A stretch of 64,000 bases of DNA, taken from Vogesella oryzae. Lineage in GTDB: Bacteria > Pseudomonadota > Gammaproteobacteria > Burkholderiales > Chromobacteriaceae. Each line of letters opens with the position of its first letter. Position 1 is the stretch's first letter. The position numbers were made by a program, and so were the translations under genes. Below the pieces are notes generated by a model. It did no database searches. It was given only the letters and a program-made list of their open reading frames with translations, and had not been told where the DNA came from. Below are positions 33,483 to 41,743 of the stretch, one piece after another. The stretch lies in the NCBI RefSeq assembly GCF_902829295.1, contig NZ_CADEPL010000012.1:91022-155021 (forward strand). The letters are read 5' to 3'.

Positions 33483-33830
33483 ATGGAGCCTACCGACGCT
33501 TTCGATATCGACGCCATGTTGGCCGCACCGGCCGATGTCGCCACCGAAGCGGCTGCCGAGCAGGCGCCGCGCCGTGACAACCTGCAGATGCTGCGCAAGA
33601 TTCCGGTCACCCTGACGCTGGAAGTCGGCAGCGCCAAAGTATCGCTGCTGGAGCTGATGGGCATCGGCCCGGGCTCGGTGGTGGAACTGGACCGGCTGGC
33701 CGGCGAGCCGCTGCTGATCAAGGTCAACGGCACCACGGTCGGCAAGGCCGAGGTGGTGGTGGCCGGCGACAACTACGGCCTGAAGGTGGTGGAGCTGGCA
33801 GCGCTGGATCTGGATACGCTGCAGCCATGA
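33483..33830 (+). CDS. fliN: Flagellar motor switch protein FliN
   Basis: A 115-residue C-ring protein. The SpoA domain spans residues 36-110: LRKIPVTLTLEVGSAKVSLLELMGIGPGSVVELDRLAGEPLLIKVNGTTVGKAEVVVAGDNYGLKVVEL. AAGGC precedes the ATG, 3 bases after the fliM stop. Confidence 0.95.
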   Translation: MEPTDAFDIDAMLAAPADVATEAAAEQAPRRDNLQMLRKIPVTLTLEVGSAKVSLLELMGIGPGSVVELDRLAGEPLLIKVNGTTVGKAEVVVAGDNYGLKVVELAALDLDTLQP

Positions 33831-34576
33831 TGCTTCGCCGCTGGCGTTACGCCGTGCCCGCGGGCGCGGCGTTGCTATTCTCGGGTGCCGCCGTAGCGGC
33901 ATCGGTGCCGTTGCTGTCCGGCAGCGCCGCCGGTGCGCCGGTGGACTTCACCGTCAAGACGCAGATCCTGATCATCATGACGCTGCTCGGGCTGTTGCCC
34001 GTGCTGCTGTTGATGATGACCAGCTTCACCCGCTTCGTCATCGTGCTGTCGCTGCTGCGCCAGGCACTGGGACTGCAGCAGGGCCTGCCCAACCGCGTGA
34101 TTACCGGGGTGGCGATGGTGCTGACCATTCTGGTGATGCGCCCGGTGGGACTGGACGTGTGGGAAAAGGCGTTTGTGCCTTACGACCAGGAAAAAATCGG
34201 TTTCCAGCAGGCACTGCAGGTGGCCGAGGCACCGCTGTCGCGCTTCATGCTGGCGCAGACCGGCAAGACCGCACTGGCGCAGATCGCCCGCCTGTCCGGC
34301 GAAAGCAATATCAGCCAGCCGCAGCAGCACAGTTTTCCGGTCAAGTTGGCCGCCTTCATGCTCAGCGAGCTGAAAACCGCGTTCCAGATCGGCTGCCTGC
34401 TGTTCATCCCGTTTCTGGTCATCGATCTGGTGGTGTCATCGGTGCTGATGGCGATGGGCATGATGATGCTGTCGCCGCTGGTGATCTCGCTGCCGCTGAA
34501 GCTGCTGCTGTTCGTGCTGGTCGATGGCTGGACGCTGACCGTCAACACGCTGGTCTCCAGCATTCAGGCGTATTGA
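33827..34576 (+). CDS. fliP: Flagellar export gate protein FliP
   Basis: A 249-residue membrane protein with a cleavable signal-like N-terminus and four hydrophobic segments. Signatures are LLMMTSFTRFVIVLSLLRQALGLQQGLPNRVI and FPVKLAAFMLSELKTAFQIGCLLFIPFLVIDLVVSSVLMAMGMMMLSP. It overlaps fliN by 4 bases. fliO, which normally precedes fliP and helps its assembly, is absent, as in lateral systems. Confidence 0.96.
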   Translation: MMLRRWRYAVPAGAALLFSGAAVAASVPLLSGSAAGAPVDFTVKTQILIIMTLLGLLPVLLLMMTSFTRFVIVLSLLRQALGLQQGLPNRVITGVAMVLTILVMRPVGLDVWEKAFVPYDQEKIGFQQALQVAEAPLSRFMLAQTGKTALAQIARLSGESNISQPQQHSFPVKLAAFMLSELKTAFQIGCLLFIPFLVIDLVVSSVLMAMGMMMLSPLVISLPLKLLLFVLVDGWTLTVNTLVSSIQAY

Positions 34577-34577
34577 G

Positions 34578-34850
34578 ATGCTGACTCCCGAAATCGCGGT
34601 CGATCTGGTGACCGACTCGCTGCAGGTGGTGATGCTGCTGGTCGCGGTGCTGGTGGTGCCGGGCATGGTGACCGGCCTGCTGGTGAGCCTGTTCCAGGCA
34701 GCCACCCAGATCAATGAACAGACGCTGAGTTTCCTGCCGCGGCTGATGGTGACGCTGCTGGTGATCTGCGTCAGCGGCCACTGGCTGGCGCAGACGCTGA
34801 TGGACTTCTGCGTCGATATCTTCCGCCGCGCCGCGCAGCTGGTGGGCTAA
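34578..34850 (+). CDS. fliQ: Flagellar export gate protein FliQ
   Basis: A 90-residue protein with two transmembrane helices around VVMLLVAVLVVPGMVTGLLVSLFQAATQINEQTLSFLPRL, the FliQ signature. The start follows the fliP stop by one base. Confidence 0.95.
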   Translation: MLTPEIAVDLVTDSLQVVMLLVAVLVVPGMVTGLLVSLFQAATQINEQTLSFLPRLMVTLLVICVSGHWLAQTLMDFCVDIFRRAAQLVG

Positions 34851-34857
34851 GCCGGGC

Positions 34858-35640
34858 ATGGAAGCGCTGTTCAACCAGCTGCCGCAGCTGCTGCTGGCCG
34901 TGTGGTGGCCGTTCTGCCGCTTCATGGCGGCGCTGTCGATGTCGCCGATTGTCGGTGACGCGATGGTGCCGGTACGCACCCGCCTGCTGCTGGCGCTGGC
35001 GCTGGCCGTGGTGACGCTGCCGGCCAGCGGCAGTGCGGCCAACGCCATCGACCCGTTCTCGCTCGCCGGTATTGCCGGTGCGCTGGAGCAGGTGATCATC
35101 GGCAGCGTGTTCGGGCTGATCTTCCAGCTCACCATGGCGCTGCCGCTGCTGCTGGGCAGCCTGATGTCGTCGCAGATGGGGCTGTCGATGGCGGTGATGA
35201 ACGATCCGGTCAACGGCACCTCCTCCGACGTGGTCTCCAGCCTGCTGACCATTCTCTGCATCCTGGTGTTCTTCGCCATCGACGGCCATCTGGTGCTGGT
35301 CAACGTGGTGTACGCCAGCTTCCGCGTGTGGCCGGTGGGCCACGGCCTGGATGTCGACTCGCTGAAACTGCTGGTCTACCAGGTGGGCTGGGTGTTTTCC
35401 GCCGCGCTGCTGCTGGCGCTGCCGATCATCTTCTCCACCCTGGTGGTGCAGCTGGGGCTGGGTTTTCTCAACCGCGTGGCGCCGACGCTGAACCTGTTCT
35501 CGCTGGGCTTCTCGGTGGTCACCGTGTTCGGCCTGTTCATGCTGGCGCTGCTGGTACGCACCCTGCCGGCGCACTACCTGCAATTCACCCAGCACATGCT
35601 GGAACTGCTCGATCGCAGTCTGGAGGCCACGCATGGCTGA
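34858..35640 (+). CDS. fliR: Flagellar export gate protein FliR
   Basis: A 260-residue inner membrane protein with several hydrophobic segments. Conserved parts are LLALALAVVTLPA, LEQVIIGSVFGLIFQLTMALPLLLGSLMSSQMGLSMA and ALLLALPIIFSTLVVQLGLGFLNRVAPTLNLFSLGF. It overlaps flhB by 8 bases. Confidence 0.95.
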   Translation: MEALFNQLPQLLLAVWWPFCRFMAALSMSPIVGDAMVPVRTRLLLALALAVVTLPASGSAANAIDPFSLAGIAGALEQVIIGSVFGLIFQLTMALPLLLGSLMSSQMGLSMAVMNDPVNGTSSDVVSSLLTILCILVFFAIDGHLVLVNVVYASFRVWPVGHGLDVDSLKLLVYQVGWVFSAALLLALPIIFSTLVVQLGLGFLNRVAPTLNLFSLGFSVVTVFGLFMLALLVRTLPAHYLQFTQHMLELLDRSLEATHG

Positions 35641-36766
35641 GCACAGCAGCGGCGACAAGACCGAAAAGCCCTCGCAACAGAAGCTGCGCAAGGCGCGGGA
35701 AGCCGGCCAGGTGGTGCGCTCGCGCGATGTCGCCACCGCCATCGGCATCGTGCTGAGCCTGAAACTGCTGTTGCTGCTGATGCCGGGCTGGCTGGACGAC
35801 TTCCGCCGCCTGTTCGCGCTCGGGCTGACCCACGGCGGCAGCGAGGGCGCGCTGGACAACGCGCTGAGCGAGGCCTTCCCCGCCGTGCTGTGGCTGCTGG
35901 CCAAGATGCTGCTGCCGCTGGCGGTGATTCCGCTGGCCATCGTTGCCGGCTCGATGATTCCCGGCGGCTGGATGTTCAGCATGGCGCACTGGCAGCCCAA
36001 GCTGGAACGCCTCAGCCCTGCGGCCAACCTTGGCCGCATGTTTTCCGGCAAACAGCTGCTGCAGGTCGGCAGCTCGCTGCTGAAGGCGATGGTGCTGGCG
36101 TTGCTGTTGTGGCATCTGGCGGCGGACAGCCGCGTGGATTACCTGCGGTTGCAGTCGCTGCCGCTGTCCGACGCCATCGTGCTGGGCGCCGGCATGATGC
36201 TGGATGGCGCGCTGGCGCTGGGCACGGTGTTCGTGCTGTTCGCGCTCCTGGACCTGCCGCTGCAGTGGCTGCTGTTCCAGCGCGGCCAGCGCATGAGCAA
36301 GCAGGAAGTGAAAGAAGAACACAAAAGCAACGAGGGGCGCCCCGAAGTGAAAAACCGTATCCGCCAGCTGCAACGCCAGTTCGCCATGCGCGGTCTGCGC
36401 AAAGCCGTGCCCCAGGCCGACGTGGTGATCGTCAACCCGACCCATTACGCGGTGGCACTGAAGTACGACGACAAGCGCGCCGAGGCGCCGTTCGTGCTCG
36501 CCAAGGGGGTGGACGAAATGGCGCAGGTGATCCGCGAGCTGGCCGGCAGCCACCGCATCGAGATTCTGGAACTGCCGCCGCTGGCGCGCGCCATCTACAA
36601 CACCAGCCAGGTGAACCAGCAGATTCCCGCCGCGCTGTACCAGGCGGTGGCGCAGGTGCTCACCTATGTATTGCAACTGAAGGCGTTCCGTAACGGCCGC
36701 CGCCGCCGCGAGCCGCAACTGCCGGCCGACTTCAACCTTCCCCAAGAACTGACCGAGCCACGCTGA
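35633..36766 (+). CDS. flhB: Flagellar export switch protein FlhB
   Basis: A 377-residue protein. The N-terminal SGDKTEKPSQQKLRKAREAGQVVRSRDV is followed by four transmembrane segments. The cytoplasmic domain contains the self-cleavage site NPTH (Asn268) in VVIVNPTHYAVALKYD. It switches substrate class from hook to filament together with FliK. A near-palindromic copy of the GCGGCCAAC repeat lies at 36009-36028. Confidence 0.96.
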   Translation: MAEHSSGDKTEKPSQQKLRKAREAGQVVRSRDVATAIGIVLSLKLLLLLMPGWLDDFRRLFALGLTHGGSEGALDNALSEAFPAVLWLLAKMLLPLAVIPLAIVAGSMIPGGWMFSMAHWQPKLERLSPAANLGRMFSGKQLLQVGSSLLKAMVLALLLWHLAADSRVDYLRLQSLPLSDAIVLGAGMMLDGALALGTVFVLFALLDLPLQWLLFQRGQRMSKQEVKEEHKSNEGRPEVKNRIRQLQRQFAMRGLRKAVPQADVVIVNPTHYAVALKYDDKRAEAPFVLAKGVDEMAQVIRELAGSHRIEILELPPLARAIYNTSQVNQQIPAALYQAVAQVLTYVLQLKAFRNGRRRREPQLPADFNLPQELTEPR

Positions 36767-36768
36767 TC

Positions 36769-38856
36769 ATGACTGCCTTCAACCGATTGCTCGCCGCACT
36801 GCGGCGCCACAAGTTCGCCACGCCGCTGTTCCTGCTGGCGGTGCTGGCGATGGTGATCCTGCCGCTGGCACCGGCGGTGCTGGACGCGCTGTTCACCTTC
36901 AACATCGTGCTGGCCATCGTGGTGATCCTGGTCAGCGTCAACGTGAAGCGGCCGCTGGATTTCTCGGTATTCCCCACCATCATCCTCGCCACCACCCTGC
37001 TGCGGCTGACGCTGAACGTCGCCTCCACCCGCGTGGTGCTGCTGCACGGCCATGAAGGCACCCATGCCGCCGGCCGGGTGATCGAATCCTTCGGCCAGGT
37101 GGTGATCGGCGGCAACTTCGTGGTCGGCCTGGTGGTGTTCGTCATCCTGATGATCATCAACTTCGTGGTGGTGACCAAGGGTGCCGAGCGGATTTCCGAG
37201 GTGTCGGCGCGCTTCACGCTGGATGCGCTGCCCGGCAAGCAGATGGCGATCGACGCCGACCTCAACGCCGGCCTGATCAACCAGGAAAAAGCCCAGCAAC
37301 GCCGCAAGGACGTGGCGATGGAGGCGGATTTCTACGGCGCGATGGACGGTGCCTCCAAGTTCGTGCGCGGCGATGCGGTGGCCGGCATCCTGGTGCTGCT
37401 GATCAATATGCTGGGCGGCCTCGCCATCGGCGTGGCGATGCACGACCTGAGCTTTGCCGAGGCGTTCAAGCAATACGCGCTGATGACCATCGGCGATGGC
37501 CTGGTGGCGCAGATTCCGGCGCTGCTGCTGTCGGCCGCCGCCGCCATCATCGTCACCCGCATCAGCGACGACGGCGACTTCGAACAGCAGGTCGGCTCGC
37601 AGCTGCTGGCCTCGCCGGGCGTGCTGTACAGCGCCGCGGCGGTGATGTTCGTGCTGGCGGTGATTCCGGGCATGCCGTGGTTCAGCTTCCTGCTGTTTGC
37701 CGCGCTGCTGGCCTATGTCGGCTGGCGCATCGGCCAGCGCGAACCGCGACCGGCCGACAACAGCCACGAGGCACTGGGCCAGGCGCTGCTGACGGAAAAC
37801 CGCAGCGAGCTGGAATGGCACAGCCTGTCGTTTGTCGAGCTGCTGTCGGTGCAGGTGGGCTACAAGCTGGTCGGCCTGCTCGACCCGGCGCAGGGCGCAC
37901 CGCTGTCCAAGCGGGTAAAAGGCATGCGCCAGAGCCAGAGCGAGGCGCTGGGCCTGCTGCTGCCGCAGATTCCGCTACGCGACGATCTGGCGCTGAAACC
38001 CAACCAGTACACCATCCAGCTCGGCGGTACCGTGGTGGCGCAGGCCGAGATTCCGGCCGAGCGGCTGATGGCGATTCCCTCCCCCACCGTGTACGGCGAA
38101 CTGGACGGCATGCCCGGTGTCGATCCGGCCTACCGTATGCCGGTAATCTGGATTGCCGCCGACGACAAGGCGCACGCGCTGGGGCTGGGTTACCAGGTGG
38201 TGGATGCCGCCAGCGTGATCGCCACCCATCTGGCCAAGACGGTGCGCGACTACCTGCCGGAACTGTTCCGCCACGACGATGTGGCGGCGTGGCTGGAGCG
38301 TCTCACCGCGCAGGCGCCGAAGTTGGCCGCGGCGCTGGACAAGGCGCTGACCCACAGCCAGTTGCTGAAAGTGTTCCGCGTGCTGCTGGCCGAGCACGTG
38401 TCGCTGAAGGACGTGGTGCCGATTGCCAGCACGCTGCTGGAAAACGCCGAGGCCACCAAGGACGCCATCCTGCTGGCGGCGGAAGTGCGCTGTGCGCTGC
38501 GGCGCCAGATCGTGGCCGGGCTGATCGGCCCGCAGCCGGAGATGCGCGCCTTCAATCTCGGCGGCGAACTGGAAAACATGCTGCTGGGCGCGCTGAGCCA
38601 GGCGCAGCAAAGCGGCAAGGTGACGCTGGATAATTACCCGGTGGAGCCGAACATCCTGGCGCAGCTGCAGCAGAACATGCCGGTGATCCGCGAGCAGATG
38701 AAGCAGCAGGCCAGCGCGCCGCTGCTGCTGGTGATGCCGCAAATCCGCCCGCTGCTGGCACGCTACGCGCGGCTGTTTGCGCCGGGGCTGGCGGTGCTGT
38801 CCTACAACGAGATTCCGGAAAACAAGGACGTCAGCATCATCGGCACCCTCGGCTGA
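36769..38856 (+). CDS. flhA: Flagellar export gate protein FlhA
   Basis: A 695-residue protein. The N-terminal membrane half spans about residues 1-320, with eight hydrophobic segments and the FHIPEP-like core DFSVFPTIILATTLLRLTLNVASTRVVLLHG. Also present are DALPGKQMAIDADLNAGLI and FYGAMDGASKFVRGDAVAGI. The cytoplasmic C-terminal half receives chaperone-cargo complexes. It is the last gene of the fliM-flhA unit and ends 8 bases before an 18-base palindrome. Confidence 0.97.
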   Translation: MTAFNRLLAALRRHKFATPLFLLAVLAMVILPLAPAVLDALFTFNIVLAIVVILVSVNVKRPLDFSVFPTIILATTLLRLTLNVASTRVVLLHGHEGTHAAGRVIESFGQVVIGGNFVVGLVVFVILMIINFVVVTKGAERISEVSARFTLDALPGKQMAIDADLNAGLINQEKAQQRRKDVAMEADFYGAMDGASKFVRGDAVAGILVLLINMLGGLAIGVAMHDLSFAEAFKQYALMTIGDGLVAQIPALLLSAAAAIIVTRISDDGDFEQQVGSQLLASPGVLYSAAAVMFVLAVIPGMPWFSFLLFAALLAYVGWRIGQREPRPADNSHEALGQALLTENRSELEWHSLSFVELLSVQVGYKLVGLLDPAQGAPLSKRVKGMRQSQSEALGLLLPQIPLRDDLALKPNQYTIQLGGTVVAQAEIPAERLMAIPSPTVYGELDGMPGVDPAYRMPVIWIAADDKAHALGLGYQVVDAASVIATHLAKTVRDYLPELFRHDDVAAWLERLTAQAPKLAAALDKALTHSQLLKVFRVLLAEHVSLKDVVPIASTLLENAEATKDAILLAAEVRCALRRQIVAGLIGPQPEMRAFNLGGELENMLLGALSQAQQSGKVTLDNYPVEPNILAQLQQNMPVIREQMKQQASAPLLLVMPQIRPLLARYARLFAPGLAVLSYNEIPENKDVSIIGTLG

Positions 38857-38863
38857 TGAACAC

Positions 38864-38881
38864 GCGGCCAACGTTGGCCGC
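38864..38881. repeat. Perfect palindrome GCGGCCAACGTTGGCCGC between convergent flhA and PilZ genes
   Basis: Two repeat-family copies joined head to head in a 27-base gap between converging genes. RNA from either strand could form a strong 9-base stem without a loop-size penalty only if breathing occurs, and no T run follows. It may act as a weak bidirectional terminator or as an inverted uptake-like pair. Confidence 0.65.
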
Positions 38882-38883
38882 AC

Positions 38884-39624
38884 TCAGGCGGGCGGCAACT
38901 GCACCGCCGCCAGCTCGGCCAGGCACTGGCGCAACAGCGCGGCATCGCGCTCGCCCAGCGCGCGGATACGGCAACCGACATGCAGTTGCTCGCCCAGCAG
39001 CCGCGAGCGGAAACTGCGGCACAGCCGGACTTCCAGCTCCGCCTGCATCACCCGCCCGGCGCCCAGCTCGATGCGCACCTTGGACAGCTGCCGTCCCGGC
39101 AGCAGCTGCGGCAGCTGCCACGGCGAGGCGTACAGGCCGATGCCGCCCAGCGACAGATCGTAGACATTGGCCTGGTACTGTTCGCCCAGCAGGGTGAAGC
39201 TGGCGCTGAAATTGCGCCCCAGCGGCGCGTCCAGCCGCAGGAAGGCACGCCGCTGCCAGCGGCTGAGCTGCAGCGGCAATGCGCAGCACAGGCACTCGTC
39301 CTGCAACTCAAGCGCCGGCAGCTCGCATTGCACGATGCAGCCAGCCGCAATCAGTACCATGCGCCAGCCGCTCGCCTGCCACGGTAACGGCAACGGCGCC
39401 CCCGGCGGCAATAACAGTTGCAGCTGCTGGCCGTCCGTTGGCAGCAAACGGGTGCCCTCAAAGGCACGGTCACTGTCCGGCGGATACAGGTACAGCGCCG
39501 CCATGTCCTGCTGCAGCATGGCCAGCAAGGCGGCGATTTCCGCGCGGTCATCAATGCGTTGTGGCCGGTTATCGTTGGCCGCGCTGAGTACCCCGGCGGG
39601 CACCGCGCTGTCGACATCGCTCAT
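38884..39624 (-). CDS. PilZ-domain flagellar brake-like protein (YcgR type)
   Basis: A 246-residue cytoplasmic protein. The N-terminal YcgR-like beta domain (residues 20-115) is followed by a PilZ domain with the c-di-GMP-binding RRAFLRLDAP (RxxxR) and YDLSLGGIGL (D/NxSxxG). It is the only regulatory gene in the cluster besides fliA and flgM. By analogy with YcgR it may slow or bias the motor at high c-di-GMP. It overlaps the next upstream gene (39621-40583) by 4 bases. Confidence 0.85.
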   Translation of the reverse strand: MSDVDSAVPAGVLSAANDNRPQRIDDRAEIAALLAMLQQDMAALYLYPPDSDRAFEGTRLLPTDGQQLQLLLPPGAPLPLPWQASGWRMVLIAAGCIVQCELPALELQDECLCCALPLQLSRWQRRAFLRLDAPLGRNFSASFTLLGEQYQANVYDLSLGGIGLYASPWQLPQLLPGRQLSKVRIELGAGRVMQAELEVRLCRSFRSRLLGEQLHVGCRIRALGERDAALLRQCLAELAAVQLPPA

Positions 39625-40583
39625 GAATGGCTACTTTCTGCGCTCTGCGCTGCCTCCGCCGCCAGCTCGTCCTCGGCGGCGGCCTGCAGCAACAGGATCA
39701 TCTGGGCCGCCAGCTGGAATTGCGCCGGTGCCGGCACGCTGCGGCGGCCGGGTAGCGCGGGGCGGAGTTTATCGAACGGGGCATGCCGCATTTGCAGCTG
39801 CAGGCTGAAACCGGCGGCCAGCAAACGCCGCTGCCAGTGCGCCAGCCTGGCTTGCCATTGCGCCACCACGGCGGCGGAAGCGCTTTGCAGCTGCAACAGC
39901 AGACCGGCAGAGCTTGGCCACACCCGCAGCAGCACTTCGCCCCAGAACGGCAGCTGCAGTTGCAACAGCAGGCTGCCGCCTGCGGCGGCCAAGGTTTCGC
40001 CCTGCTCATCATCCGCCACTGCCAGCCGCAGCGTCTGCCCGGGCCAGCAATGCGCCAGCTGCCAGCCCTGCTCGGCCAGCCGCCGCGCCAGGGCCAGCGG
40101 ATCGTTATCCGGCCGCACCCCGGCCAGCAACATGGCCGGCAGCAGTGGCGTACCTTCCGCTGCCGGCGTGCTGGCCGCGGCCTGCAGCACCCCGCGCCAG
40201 CCGGCGGCCAGGGTATCCGCGGCAGGTTTTTCCGCATGCCAGCCGTGCAACCGGGCCTGCTCGGCAGCCGCCGGCAACTGCCGCGTGGCCACACTCTGCG
40301 GCGCTACGGCCTGCTCGGGCGCCGGCAGCGTCATCAGCTGCAACCGTGGCTCGGTCGCCACCACCCGCAGCAGCAGCTGCGCCCCCGGTGGCAAGCCAGC
40401 GGCCACCTGCCCCGGCAGCAGCAGCGTCAGCCCCTGCTCGGTCGCCACCCGCACGCCAAGCTGATCGCGCGACAGCACCGACAGTTGCAGCGTGCTGCCA
40501 ACCGCCGGCAACGGCAGTAGCGGCTCGGCCGCCTGCAAACCGGCACGCAGGGCCTGCGCCCCGAGCGATGGCTCCACGATCAT
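39621..40583 (-). CDS. FliK-like protein between flagellin and PilZ genes
   Basis: A 320-residue, Ala/Leu/Gln-rich protein. The C-terminal third reads SLLLQLQLPFWGEVLLRVWPSSAGLLLQLQSASAAVVAQWQARLAHWQRRLLAAGFSLQLQMRHAPF. This strand-strand-helix pattern resembles the FliK hook-length control domain (G-x-V-x-V then a helix ending in L-x-x-x-G-(F/Y)). A regular fliK already exists at 23292-24440. The function is uncertain. Likely roles are a second length-control or export-specificity factor, or a diverged FliK linked to the PilZ protein it overlaps. Confidence 0.6.
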   Translation of the reverse strand: MIVEPSLGAQALRAGLQAAEPLLPLPAVGSTLQLSVLSRDQLGVRVATEQGLTLLLPGQVAAGLPPGAQLLLRVVATEPRLQLMTLPAPEQAVAPQSVATRQLPAAAEQARLHGWHAEKPAADTLAAGWRGVLQAAASTPAAEGTPLLPAMLLAGVRPDNDPLALARRLAEQGWQLAHCWPGQTLRLAVADDEQGETLAAAGGSLLLQLQLPFWGEVLLRVWPSSAGLLLQLQSASAAVVAQWQARLAHWQRRLLAAGFSLQLQMRHAPFDKLRPALPGRRSVPAPAQFQLAAQMILLLQAAAEDELAAEAAQSAESSHS

Positions 40584-40611
40584 GTCTGATTCCTGCTACG
40601 GCTGGAAACGG

Positions 40612-40637
40612 AAAAAGCCAGCTGCAGGGCAGCTGGC
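40612..40637 (-). terminator. Rho-independent terminator of the flagellin gene
   Basis: GCCAGCTGC / GCAGCTGGC with loop AGG, followed on the minus strand by TTTTT, 34 bases past the flagellin stop. It separates the abundant flagellin mRNA from the FliK-like/PilZ pair. Confidence 0.85.
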
Positions 40638-40670
40638 GTCAGTGAGCAAACCGTGAGATTTGCCGTGGAA

Positions 40671-41537
40671 TTACTGCAGCAGGGACATGGCCATGGAGGA
40701 CATGCTGCCGGACTGCTTCAGCATCGAGGTGCTGGCCTGCAGCAGCATCTGCTTGGTGGTCATGTTGGCGCTTTCCGACGCGTAGTCGGTATCCATGATG
40801 CGACCCTTGGCCTGGGAAACGTTGCTGCTCATGTTACCCAGGTTGTTGTAGACGTGATCCAGACGGTTGGCCGCAGCACCCATCTTGGCGCGCAACGCAC
40901 CGACGGTGTCCAGGGTGTTGGCCAGGGTGTCGATCATGGTATTGGCCGATGCAGCGGATGCAATTTCAGTACCTGCCGCGCCCGGTGCCGCAGCGTAGTT
41001 GGTGCTGGCAGCACCCAGCGCGGTAGTCAGCGCGGTCAACTCGGTAGTGGCATTGAAAGTCATTTTTTCGGCGCTGCTGGAACCGATCTGGAAGTCAACA
41101 GCGGCGGTGAACTTGCCACCGGCCTTGAACAGCGCGGCACCACCAAAGGTGGTGTTGTTCATGATGTTGTACATTTCCTGACCCAGCTGGTCATATTCAG
41201 CCTGCATCGCGGTCTGGTCAGCGGTGCTGGAGGAGCCGTCAGCGGACTGGGTGGCCAAGTCCTTCATGCGCACCAGGATGTTGGTCACTTCGTTCAGTGC
41301 GCCTTCACCGGTCTGCAGCATGGAGATGTCGTTCTGGGTGTTGCGCATCGCCACTTTCATGCCGCTCACCTGGGCGTTCAGGCGGGTTGCGATCTGCAGG
41401 CCGGCAGCATCGTCCATGGCGGAGTTGATGCGGAAGCCGGTACCCAGGCGCTGCATGGAAGTGGACAGGTCTTTCTGGGTGCCTGCCAGCGCGGACATGG
41501 TGGACAGGGAAGCGGCATTGGTGTGCAGACTGAGCAT
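40671..41537 (-). CDS. fliC: Flagellin (lateral type, LafA-like)
   Basis: A 288-residue filament subunit. The conserved N-terminal D0/D1 (MLSLHTNAASLSTMSALAGT, then TGFRINSAMDDAAGLQIATRLNAQ) and C-terminal D1/D0 (KMGAAANRLDHVYNNLGNMSSNVSQAKGRIMDTDYASESANMTTKQMLLQASTSML) are present, with a short variable middle. The ATG at 41537 has AAGGAG at good distance. It is a single-gene unit with its own sigma-28-type promoter and terminator. The small size is like lateral flagellins. Confidence 0.95.
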   Translation of the reverse strand: MLSLHTNAASLSTMSALAGTQKDLSTSMQRLGTGFRINSAMDDAAGLQIATRLNAQVSGMKVAMRNTQNDISMLQTGEGALNEVTNILVRMKDLATQSADGSSSTADQTAMQAEYDQLGQEMYNIMNNTTFGGAALFKAGGKFTAAVDFQIGSSSAEKMTFNATTELTALTTALGAASTNYAAAPGAAGTEIASAASANTMIDTLANTLDTVGALRAKMGAAANRLDHVYNNLGNMSSNVSQAKGRIMDTDYASESANMTTKQMLLQASTSMLKQSGSMSSMAMSLLQ

Positions 41538-41596
41538 GACTAACTCCTTGTATGTTGTCGGATGCGGGCAGCGTTGCATGCCCTCACTGACACAAG

Positions 41597-41622
41597 GCGA
41601 CGGTCAGGTAGCAAGTCTTAAA
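41597..41622 (-). promoter_or_regulatory. Sigma-28-type promoter of flagellin
   Basis: On the minus strand ATTTAAG, 15 bases, GTCGCCTTG, about 60 bases before the flagellin start. The -10 element is identical to that of fliD. An AT-rich stretch just upstream (41617-41640) resembles an UP element. Confidence 0.7.
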
Positions 41623-41695
41623 TTTTATTTTGAAAATTTTTGCACCAGCCGAAAGCTGGCACTGTAAATGACTGTATTTTCAGGCGGATAGCATG

Positions 41696-41718
41696 AAAAA
41701 ACGGGGCCGCAGCCCCGT
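41696..41718 (-). terminator. Rho-independent terminator of the SDR gene
   Basis: ACGGGGC / GCCCCGT with loop CGCA, followed on the minus strand by a T run, 26 bases past the stop of the reductase gene. A repeat-family copy (GCGGCCAACCT) lies at 41735, between stop and hairpin. Confidence 0.8.
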
Positions 41719-41743
41719 GTGGTGTTTGCCGTTGCGGCCAACC

